Assembly (NCBI GenBank): GCA_964495825.1
Contig: CAZBWI010000066.1
Span: 1-5,123 of the forward strand
Direction of reading: 5' to 3'
Source of the DNA: CAJBLF01 sp964495825
Lineage (GTDB): Bacteria; Patescibacteriota; Gracilibacteria; Absconditabacterales; Absconditicoccaceae
Length of the DNA: 5,123 bases
Part shown: positions 1 to 5,098 of the stretch, one piece after another
Layout: every line of letters begins with the position of its first letter
Position numbering within the stretch: position 1 is the stretch's first letter
The notes under the pieces: model-generated
The model's database searches: none
What the model saw: only the letters and a program-made list of their open reading frames with translations
Told to the model about the DNA's origin: nothing
Program-made: the position numbers and the translations under genes

Positions 1-59
1 TTGAATAATACGAATTTTTTTCATTTCTTTGTCAGTATAGATAAATGTCATCTTTTATT

Positions 60-83
60 TTGTTAAGGATAAATCCTTAACAA
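60..83. repeat. 11-bp inverted repeat (hairpin), possible weak terminator
   Basis: TTGTTAAGGAT (60-70) and ATCCTTAACAA (73-83) are perfect reverse complements separated by AA. As RNA it would form about 9 bp with a six-base loop. On the + strand it is followed by TTTTA, which could serve as a weak terminator for a gene to the left of the window. A protein-binding site is the alternative. Confidence 0.65.
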
Positions 84-86
84 TTT

Positions 87-122
87 TACTGACATTTCTA
101 TTTTTGCCTAGTACTGACATTT
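87..122 (+). repeat. Direct repeat of TACTGACATTT
   Basis: TACTGACATTT occurs exactly at 87-97 and again at 112-122, a start-to-start distance of 25 bp. Inverted partial copies lie upstream: TGTCAGTA at 30-37 is the complement of TACTGACA, and AAATGTCA at 43-50 is the complement of TGACATTT. The arrangement resembles regulator half-sites, but in AT-rich DNA chance or a decayed repeat is possible. Confidence 0.5.
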
Positions 123-322
123 TAACCTTGCTGTGACAAAAAAAATGTAGTTCTATTGAATTTATCAAACAAAAAACTACTGTAAGAACATTCCGATTTT
201 TATATAGCGCAACGAACTGCATGTTTTCACAGATACAAACACTGCTCACGGATCACTCAAGCTCATGCATTACGCACGCAAATAAGCTCGCATATACCAA
301 CAAACAAAGAACAATCCACGGT

Positions 323-339
323 GAGGATATTTTTCGATG
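323..339 (+). promoter_or_regulatory. Shine-Dalgarno GAGG and ATG out of frame with clpC
   Basis: GAGG at 323-326 lies 10 nt before an ATG at 337-339. This is the only good ribosome-binding arrangement near the gene. The ATG frame, however, closes after nine codons at TGA 364-366 and is one base out of register with the clpC-like frame. Losing one T from the T5 run at 350-354 would join them and give an N-terminus MNLYILKHHDL. This suggests a sequence error, a slippage site or a short overlapping leader peptide. Confidence 0.5.
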
Positions 340-352
340 AATCTCTATATTT

Positions 353-2800
353 TTGAAACATCATGACCTCAACAGCATTTTCCGGAAATTTTTAGGGATT
401 CCTGAAGAAGTACTCGAAACCTATTTCCAGCGTAAATACACTACAACGACTATGATCGGAAGCCTGGAAAAAACAAAAAAATTACCACTCAACAAAAAAA
501 TTGCACAAACACTTCATGCACATATCAACGAAACAACCAAGAAATTAGACCTAGACATACTATTTTTGGCATCATTTTACGATATGTCAAATCAATTTAC
601 TGACCATCTCTCTACCCACAACATCAACCACAAAACCATAATTGAGAACTACAAAAAACTCACTCAAAATCCTATCATACAGCAAATGGGACTATTTGCT
701 TTTTTACAGATATTAAATAAAATCTTGGTAACGTTCAATTTAGATGTTAACAAGATTAAACTTATGGAAATAGAAAAGATAGAAAAATTGCATAATGTGA
801 ATATGCTCCTGGATGCGGTAGAAAGCGAAATCGTGGAAAAAGAGAATAACGTCATGACGGGAGATAAGGGCAAAAAAGAAGAGAAAAAACTCACAATAGA
901 ATATTTTGGAACCGATCTGACCAAAGAAGTCAAAGATGGGATGATTGATCCGATCATCGGCAGAGAGAATGAAATCAACCAGATCATCTATACACTACTC
1001 AGAAAGAACAAAAACAACCCACTCCTCATCGGAGAGGCAGGTGTCGGTAAGACCGCTATCGTCGAAGGATTGGCACAAAAAATCACAAAAAACGACGTAC
1101 CAGAAAAACTCAAAAACAAGAGGATATTTTTGCTCGATATGGGAACATTGGTCGCAGGAACCAAATATAGAGGAGAATTTGAATCCAGAATGAAATCCAT
1201 TTTGGAGGAAGCAATGGATCCGACAAACAATATCATCCTCTTCATCGACGAAATCCACACCATCATCGGTGCAGGAGGTCAAGAAAACGGCGACGCAGCA
1301 CAAATGCTCAAGCCATTGTTATCAAGAGGAAAAATCAAATTGATTGGTTCGACGACATTCAACGAATATCAAAAATACATCGAAAAAGATGCAGCGCTCA
1401 AGAGAAGATTCCAAGAAGTGATAATCAATGAACCTGATGGAGAGATGAGTAAACAAATTCTCCAAGGATTAAAACAGACCTATGAAGATTTCCATGGGGT
1501 ACAGATCCAAGAAGAAGCCATCGATGCAGCGATCACCCTCAGCAAGAGATATATGATGAACAAATATTTGCCGGACAAAGCACTCGATATTATTGATGAG
1601 GCCTGTGCAAGAAAATCCACCATGAATCAGAAATTGGATAATGATAAGGAGTATAAAAAATTTGAGGAGACCTTGGCAAAAATCCAAGCTAAGATCGAAG
1701 AAGCGATAGAAAAACAGGATTACTTCGGAGCTGCAGAACTCAAAGCCAAAGAAGAAGAAGCAAAACAAGAGATGTTGAAAATCAGGAACAATAAAAACAT
1801 TCCTACTCACCTCAGACCCACGATTACAAAAGAAGATATCGGAAACGTACTTGCTGACAAGACCGGAATCCCTACAAATATCGTCAATGAATCTGAAATA
1901 GACAAACTGAGAAGATTGTCTGAAGAGTTAAAGAAAAATATCGTCGGACAAGATGAAGCAGTAGATGCAGTGGTAAAGACACTAACTAGAAGCAGATTAT
2001 CTGTCATCAAATATACGAAACCGATCGGTTCATTCCTCTTGCTTGGGCCAAGCGGAGTCGGTAAAACCTATCTAGCAAAATTGATTGCAAAAGAATATTT
2101 CGGCAATCCAGACGCTATGATCAGGATAGATATGTCCGAATTCATGGAAAAATATTCCGTCTCCAAATTGATAGGTTCGCCTGCAGGATACGTCGGATAT
2201 GAAGAAGGAGGAGGACTCACCGAAGCCGTCAGAAGAAAACCATATTCAGTGATATTGTTTGATGAAGTGGAAAAAGCAGCTACAGATGTATTGAATATAT
2301 TGCTTCAAATCCTGGATGAAGGACATCTCAAAGATGCAAAAGGCAGGATTATCGACTTCAAAAACACCATTATCATCATGACCTCAAATATCGGATCCGA
2401 AGAATTCGTAAAAAAACAAAGCAGAATAGGATTTGTAACTGGAGAAAAGAAAGATATCGACGACAAGGAATTCAATCAAGTCAAGGAAAGAGTCCTCGAA
2501 GAGATGAAAAACTTCCTGACACCGGAATTGTTAAACAGGATAGATTACAAGATCGTCTTCAAACATCTCAGCAAAGAAACACTTTGCAAGATCATGAAAA
2601 ACAAAATCAACGAATTCTTGGATGCATGGAAACATAATTCAGATATCGCATTACCGAAATATAGCGACAAGCAGATCAAGGATATTATTGACAAGATCTA
2701 CGAACCACAATATGGTGCAAGACCGCTCGAAAGATATATCCAAGATGAAATCGAGCCTAAACTTATTGCCAAAATCATGGAAAAGAAACACAGTAAATAA
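353..2800 (+). CDS. clpC: ClpC-type AAA+ unfoldase (Clp ATPase), N-terminus uncertain
   Basis: This is an 815-residue, full-length Hsp100/Clp ATPase, a cytosolic hexameric unfoldase that threads proteins into a partner protease. D1 has Walker A G227-T234 (GEAGVGKT), pore tyrosine Y272, Walker B D299-E300 and arginine-finger candidates R351/R352. Residues about 434-474 form a UVR-like helical pair (core KQDYFGAAELKAKEEE), the short middle domain of ClpC rather than the long ClpB coiled coil. D2 has Walker A G565-T572, pore GYVGY from G612, Walker B D637-E638, R729 and sensor-2 GAR at 788-790. I692-G693-F694 matches the ClpP-docking loop, so ClpP is the expected partner, though no clpP is in the window. 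The N-domain is reduced: only residues about 44-103 resemble one Clp_N repeat. The TTG start has no Shine-Dalgarno; ATG 337 with a one-base indel is a likely alternative. Confidence 0.93.
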   Translation: MKHHDLNSIFRKFLGIPEEVLETYFQRKYTTTTMIGSLEKTKKLPLNKKIAQTLHAHINETTKKLDLDILFLASFYDMSNQFTDHLSTHNINHKTIIENYKKLTQNPIIQQMGLFAFLQILNKILVTFNLDVNKIKLMEIEKIEKLHNVNMLLDAVESEIVEKENNVMTGDKGKKEEKKLTIEYFGTDLTKEVKDGMIDPIIGRENEINQIIYTLLRKNKNNPLLIGEAGVGKTAIVEGLAQKITKNDVPEKLKNKRIFLLDMGTLVAGTKYRGEFESRMKSILEEAMDPTNNIILFIDEIHTIIGAGGQENGDAAQMLKPLLSRGKIKLIGSTTFNEYQKYIEKDAALKRRFQEVIINEPDGEMSKQILQGLKQTYEDFHGVQIQEEAIDAAITLSKRYMMNKYLPDKALDIIDEACARKSTMNQKLDNDKEYKKFEETLAKIQAKIEEAIEKQDYFGAAELKAKEEEAKQEMLKIRNNKNIPTHLRPTITKEDIGNVLADKTGIPTNIVNESEIDKLRRLSEELKKNIVGQDEAVDAVVKTLTRSRLSVIKYTKPIGSFLLLGPSGVGKTYLAKLIAKEYFGNPDAMIRIDMSEFMEKYSVSKLIGSPAGYVGYEEGGGLTEAVRRKPYSVILFDEVEKAATDVLNILLQILDEGHLKDAKGRIIDFKNTIIIMTSNIGSEEFVKKQSRIGFVTGEKKDIDDKEFNQVKERVLEEMKNFLTPELLNRIDYKIVFKHLSKETLCKIMKNKINEFLDAWKHNSDIALPKYSDKQIKDIIDKIYEPQYGARPLERYIQDEIEPKLIAKIMEKKHSK

Positions 2801-2826
2801 TTGGAAACAGTAGAACGCAAAAAAAC

Positions 2827-2855
2827 AAAAAAAGGCGGACTCCTCCGTCTTTTTT
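2827..2855 (+). terminator. Intrinsic terminator after clpC, possibly bidirectional
   Basis: GGCGGA (2834-2839), loop CTCC, and TCCGTC (2844-2849) form a 6-bp stem with one G-T pair, followed by T6 at 2850-2855. An A7 run precedes the stem (2827-2833), which lengthens the stem and gives a U-tract for minus-strand transcripts. It lies 26 nt after the clpC stop and separates that gene from the next one. Confidence 0.85.
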
Positions 2856-2867
2856 CGCCGCGAAAAA
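2851..2867. repeat. 17-nt perfect palindrome abutting the -35 box
   Basis: TTTTTCGC (2851-2858), a central C, and GCGAAAAA (2860-2867) are perfect reverse complements. The palindrome overlaps the terminator T-run and ends one base before the TTGACA at 2869. Its place suggests an operator for the next gene; a second terminator stem is the alternative. Confidence 0.6.
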
Positions 2868-2868
2868 T

Positions 2869-2897
2869 TTGACAAACAAGAAAATAAAGAATATACT
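2869..2897 (+). promoter_or_regulatory. Consensus sigma-70 type promoter for the nucleotidyltransferase gene
   Basis: An exact TTGACA (-35, 2869-2874) is followed by a 17-nt spacer and TATACT (-10, 2892-2897), five of six matches to TATAAT. Transcription should begin near 2904, leaving a leader of about 20 nt before ATG 2925. This is the strongest promoter in the window and shows that the gene does not depend on clpC transcription. Confidence 0.82.
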
Positions 2898-2924
2898 TAT
2901 TTTAGCTTTTATTCACCAACAATT

Positions 2925-4109
2925 ATGTATCAAGGAAAGAGATATTACAAAACACTGTATAGTAAAGTATTTGCACAAAATGCTCAATTATTTGATAACT
3001 ACCAGTACACATATACAGGAAGTCTAGTACTTTTTCGAACCATTCCACATTGGAATAAAATCCCCGAAGATCTAGATGTAGCATTAGATCGGAACGGCAA
3101 AGGGATCGACGAACTGTTGGAATTTTATCAAAGACTCAAAAACAATCCACACGTAGAAGATATAAAAGTCAAAACAGTATTTAGGACAAAATATATGATC
3201 AACAATCAAGAGGTGGAAGTCAAAAAATACGAAAAAATCGAACCGGAAACAATAGACAGAGCATTATTTGAACGTCTGCTCGAAAATGGGAACATTAGAA
3301 TAAGTTATAAGATATACGGAGTCATCACAGAACTGTTTCCAGAAAAAAACGGTAACGGCCTTACTAATCTCGGAATAATGAATAAAGAACTCACCCACAT
3401 CAAGATCAAAGACGGAAAAAATATTTTGGAGATACCGATGCTGAGCTACAAAGCAATTGCTCAAGGCTACGCCATGAATTTTCTCAAAGAGATCATCTGG
3501 AACAATATCTACCGTTTCACTGACCAAAACAGTAAAGCCAAAGACGGCATGAGACTTTTCAATATCATCTCGATCCTCGATAGGCAAGGAGAAGACGCTT
3601 CTCCGGAAGGCGTATTGAAATTCATCACTTCCACGGTCAACGAGTACAAAAAACTTCCAGAACAGCACAGATCCAAATATATCAACAGCGCTATCAAGGA
3701 ATTTCCATGGATCAAGAAAATGATGCAAGAAATCATCAAAGAATATCGCATCATCATCAAAAGAAAAGACAGCAAAAAATATAAGTTCACCAGCTTTTAT
3801 AAAAAACTTGGCGTATACAAAAAAGAATTGAACCAATATATCGATTACTTGCAAAATGATATGCTCGCTATGCTCAAAAAAGATATCCTAGGAGAAAATT
3901 ACACTATACTCGATGCAGTCAAATCCTTCTCCCAAAAAAGCAAAATATACAAACCAGAAGAACTAGAAAAAATAGCCAAAAACCTCAAAAAAATTAATAA
4001 AGAAATAGAACATATCGGAATCAAGAACAAAAACGAATCCTTCGCCTACTTCTACGAGATGTATATGCTCAAAAACCTCTTCATCACGCCAATCAAGAAA
4101 ATACTCTAA
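2925..4109 (+). CDS. AbiEii/MenT-like nucleotidyltransferase, divergent, orphan
   Basis: This 394-residue soluble protein is lysine-rich and helical in its second half. Residues 32-51 carry a polymerase-beta-type nucleotidyltransferase signature: G32-S33, then PEDLDVAL with D49 and D51 as the probable metal ligands. K176 in LSYKAIAQGYAMNF and K206-D207 in SKAKDGMRLFNI recall the Lys and Lys/Arg-x-x-Asp motifs of AbiEii (DUF1814) proteins, which in type IV toxin-antitoxin pairs such as MenAT can transfer nucleotides to tRNA. Residues from about 220 on are not recognised. The AbiEi-like antitoxin that normally precedes it is absent; the upstream gene is a Clp ATPase behind a terminator. ATG 2925 is preferred because it sits just downstream of a consensus promoter, though there is no Shine-Dalgarno. 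The superfamily call is fairly secure; a toxin role is inference, and a housekeeping nucleotidyltransferase is possible. Confidence 0.65.
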   Translation: MYQGKRYYKTLYSKVFAQNAQLFDNYQYTYTGSLVLFRTIPHWNKIPEDLDVALDRNGKGIDELLEFYQRLKNNPHVEDIKVKTVFRTKYMINNQEVEVKKYEKIEPETIDRALFERLLENGNIRISYKIYGVITELFPEKNGNGLTNLGIMNKELTHIKIKDGKNILEIPMLSYKAIAQGYAMNFLKEIIWNNIYRFTDQNSKAKDGMRLFNIISILDRQGEDASPEGVLKFITSTVNEYKKLPEQHRSKYINSAIKEFPWIKKMMQEIIKEYRIIIKRKDSKKYKFTSFYKKLGVYKKELNQYIDYLQNDMLAMLKKDILGENYTILDAVKSFSQKSKIYKPEELEKIAKNLKKINKEIEHIGIKNKNESFAYFYEMYMLKNLFITPIKKIL

Positions 4110-4137
4110 TCTGCTACATAGATGAAATAAGAGATCA

Positions 4138-4169
4138 GGGAAAATTTCAATTCCCCTTTTTTATTTTTT
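4138..4169 (+). terminator. Intrinsic terminator after the nucleotidyltransferase gene
   Basis: GGGAA (4138-4142), an 8-nt loop and TTCCC (4151-4155) are followed by CTTTTTTATTTTTT (4156-4169). The stem is short but the T-tract is long. It begins 28 nt after the stop codon. Confidence 0.75.
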
Positions 4170-4245
4170 ACTAACATACAAACCAGATGCACGCCACAAA
4201 ATAATCTTTCACCATGACTCCACCAACAAAAAACAGTAGACCAAG

Positions 4246-4299
4246 CGTTTAGTTCCGAATATCCGATCGCCTCCTGGCAGGATAGAGGAACCACTAACG
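4246..4299. repeat. 54-nt interrupted stem-loop, possible structured RNA
   Basis: Four nested helices stack here: CGTT/AACG (4246-4249 with 4296-4299), GTTCC/GGAAC (4252-4256 with 4287-4291), TATCC/GGATA (4260-4264 with 4280-4284) and GCC/GGC closing a TCCT loop (4269-4271 with 4276-4278). Only small internal loops separate them. An alternative core is the palindrome TCCTGGCAGGA at 4272-4282. No T-run follows directly on the + strand, so it is not a simple terminator. I do not recognise an RNA family. Confidence 0.5.
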
Positions 4300-4359
4300 A
4301 TATATTATAGGAAATGAATTCGTGATATTGCCTTAATGAAAAAAAGAAAAGGCCGTTTT

Positions 4360-4391
4360 GGGTACTTTTGGGGCCAGCCAAAAGCACACCC
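4360..4391. repeat. REP-like palindromic hairpin
   Basis: CTTTTGG (4365-4371) and CCAAAAG (4378-4384) are perfect complements around loop GGCCAG, and GGGT/ACCC (4360-4363 with 4388-4391) extends the stem past a small internal loop. A second TTTTGGG copy (4356-4362) precedes it. The GTACTTTTGG pattern resembles repetitive extragenic palindromes that I recall from other bacterial genomes, but one copy here cannot prove a repeat family. Confidence 0.5.
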
Positions 4392-4423
4392 GCGGAGCAT
4401 TAAAAAATGAAACAAAAATAATT

Positions 4424-4452
4424 AAGTTTAATTTAAGACGTTTTTGTATAAA
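4424..4452 (+). promoter_or_regulatory. Weak promoter candidate for the ferredoxin lipoprotein gene
   Basis: TATAAA at 4447-4452 is a reasonable -10 box, preceded directly by TG, and would place the start about 25 nt before ATG 4484. The -35 side is poor: the correct spacing falls on AAGTTT (4424-4429) within a TTAA-rich tract. The hexamer positions are tentative. Confidence 0.4.
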
Positions 4453-4483
4453 CTAACCACGTTTTATATCTCACTACAAAACA

Positions 4484-4849
4484 ATGACCATAAAACAACG
4501 AAAACAGCTCGCCAGCATAGTCGGCATCTGTTCACTACTCAGTATCCTCGGAGGCTGCAAACAAGACAACGAAGTAACTAAACCGACGACCACCATCGAA
4601 GTCACGGAACCGAACCAAGACACGCTTCAAAACACGACGACCATAAATGAGACAGCTATCCAGACACAGCAATTGGTGATCAATCCAGGATGCATCGGCT
4701 GCGGCCGCTGTATACAGATAGCACCGAGCAATTTCGCCATGGGAGGAAGGCACGCGCAGGTGATTTCCCAAGACAATCTCGACTCCTCTGCTGTCCAGCA
4801 AGCAATGGCAAACTGTCCCGTACAAGTGATAGAGATCATAGAAGCGTAA
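4484..4849 (+). CDS. Lipoprotein with a single [4Fe-4S] ferredoxin domain
   Basis: This 121-residue protein begins with a lipoprotein signal: basic K4-R6-K7, a hydrophobic stretch L9-L22, and lipobox L22-G23-G24-C25, so C25 should be lipidated after cleavage. Residues 26-60 are a Thr/Asn/Gln-rich linker. The rest is a small ferredoxin with C70, C73 and C76 in CIGCGRC and C111 in NCPV, enough ligands for one [4Fe-4S] cluster; a second cluster motif is absent. The expected place is the outer face of the cytoplasmic membrane, acting as a one-electron carrier for an unknown partner. No redox enzyme gene is adjacent. ATG 4484 is chosen because it gives a complete signal peptide; there is no Shine-Dalgarno. 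The gene has its own terminator and is probably monocistronic. Fold and anchoring are well supported, the electron partner is unknown. Confidence 0.88.
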   Translation: MTIKQRKQLASIVGICSLLSILGGCKQDNEVTKPTTTIEVTEPNQDTLQNTTTINETAIQTQQLVINPGCIGCGRCIQIAPSNFAMGGRHAQVISQDNLDSSAVQQAMANCPVQVIEIIEA

Positions 4850-4872
4850 AAAATAAGAAAATTACAATACAT

Positions 4873-4901
4873 ACCGCCAAAATCCGGCGGTTTTTTCTTT
4901 T
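4873..4901 (+). terminator. Intrinsic terminator after the ferredoxin lipoprotein gene
   Basis: ACCGCC (4873-4878), loop AAAATCC and GGCGGT (4886-4891) make a perfect 6-bp stem, followed by TTTTTCTTTT from 4892. It lies 23 nt after the stop codon and is the strongest classical terminator in the window. Confidence 0.9.
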
Positions 4902-4902
4902 A

Positions 4903-4925
4903 TCTCCCTTTATTCAAAAGGGAGA
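4903..4925. repeat. 9-bp perfect hairpin
   Basis: TCTCCCTTT (4903-4911) and AAAGGGAGA (4917-4925) pair perfectly around loop ATTCA. It starts right after the T-tract of the ferredoxin terminator and has no T-run of its own. Confidence 0.75.
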
Positions 4926-4933
4926 GGCTACAT

Positions 4934-4953
4934 TCCTAAGCGAAGTCTTAGGA
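4934..4953. repeat. 7-bp perfect hairpin
   Basis: TCCTAAG (4934-4940) and CTTAGGA (4947-4953) pair around loop CGAAGT. ATTCCT (4932-4937) can instead pair with AGGAAT (4972-4977), enclosing the next hairpin, so two mutually exclusive folds are possible. Confidence 0.7.
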
Positions 4954-4954
4954 T

Positions 4955-4970
4955 ATCCGCCGATGCGGAT
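4955..4970. repeat. 6-bp perfect hairpin
   Basis: ATCCGC (4955-4960) and GCGGAT (4965-4970) pair around tetraloop CGAT. Only one base separates it from the preceding hairpin, so the two could stack coaxially in RNA. Confidence 0.65.
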
Positions 4971-4995
4971 GAGGAATTTAAAATTTGACAAAAAT

Positions 4996-5010
4996 ATTCT
5001 GTTGCAGAAT
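4996..5010. repeat. 6-bp hairpin downstream of a TTGACA box
   Basis: ATTCTG (4996-5001) and CAGAAT (5005-5010) pair around loop TTG, starting six bases after TTGACA (4985-4990). It occupies the spacer and -10 region that a promoter using that TTGACA would need. Confidence 0.5.
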
Positions 5011-5032
5011 CAAGGTTACAGTTTTATAAGTG

Positions 5033-5098
5033 AACATAGATGATATTTTTGTATGGGCGTTAGCCCATTCATTCCTAATCATCTATGTTTTCTTTTGT
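5033..5098 (+). repeat. 12-bp inverted repeat around an inner hairpin, terminator-like
   Basis: AACATAGATGAT (5033-5044) and ATCATCTATGTT (5078-5089) are perfect 12-bp complements. Between them, ATGGGC/GCCCAT (5053-5058 with 5063-5068) forms an inner stem with tetraloop GTTA. The + strand continues TTTTCTTTT from about 5088 to 5096, so the whole could act as a rightward terminator. A transposon-type inverted repeat or a hairpin RNA is also possible. Confidence 0.65.

Larger units (their letters stand above)
1..336. other. Non-coding leader region upstream of the clpC-like gene
   Basis: No convincing gene is seen in this stretch. The only longer open frame, on the minus strand at 55-249, is low-complexity, runs through an inverted repeat and resembles no family I know. 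The region holds an inverted repeat at 60-83, copies of a TACTGACATTT motif, and a long-range GTAGTT/AACTAC pairing (147-152 with 175-180). A weak promoter candidate is TTGAAT (156-161) with a 16-nt spacer to TACTGT (178-183); TATATA at 201-206 is an alternative -10. I see no CIRCE element or CtsR-type heptad repeat, the usual heat-shock operators of clpC genes in Firmicutes. Confidence 0.6.
4170..4440. other. Structured spacer without a convincing gene
   Basis: Between the terminator and the ferredoxin promoter region no protein gene is supported. A 93-codon minus-strand frame (4106-4387) runs through the terminator and the hairpins and is judged spurious. On the + strand, stops interrupt every frame. 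The spacer contains a 54-nt interrupted stem (4246-4299) and a REP-like hairpin (4360-4391), both more GC-rich than the surroundings. It could hold a small RNA or decayed mobile DNA. Confidence 0.5.

Noticed and set aside
4201..4233. Possible tRNA or tmRNA 3' end (ACTCCACCA at about 4217-4225)
   Set aside because: No T-arm GTTCRA motif precedes it and no matching GGAGTCA acceptor strand lies at tRNA distance upstream, so the match is to the CCA-like end only.
4304..4332. Minus-strand promoter with TATAAT (4309-4304)
   Set aside because: The -10 is perfect, but the -35 position reads GGCAAT and no gene or terminated RNA follows on that strand.
4106..4387. Minus-strand 93-codon open frame in the spacer
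   Set aside because: It crosses a terminator and two hairpins, overlaps the end of the nucleotidyltransferase gene, and has a Trp/Cys-rich composition unlike the three real genes.
353..4849. UGA recoded as glycine (Gracilibacteria/Absconditabacteria code)
   Set aside because: The three genes contain many glycines, all GGN, and no in-frame TGA; treating TGA as sense does not produce better frames at the clpC start.
353..4849. A single operon or multi-gene defence system of unfoldase, nucleotidyltransferase and ferredoxin
   Set aside because: Terminators follow each gene, the second has its own consensus promoter, and the gaps are 124 and 374 nt, so co-transcription is not supported.
4963..5042. 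Small 26-codon frame from ATG 4963
   Set aside because: It overlaps several hairpins, would end in TGA while the three real genes all end in TAA, and lacks a Shine-Dalgarno or recognisable family.
4903..5089. CRISPR array
   Set aside because: The hairpins differ in sequence and spacing; there are no identical direct repeats with unique spacers and no cas gene.
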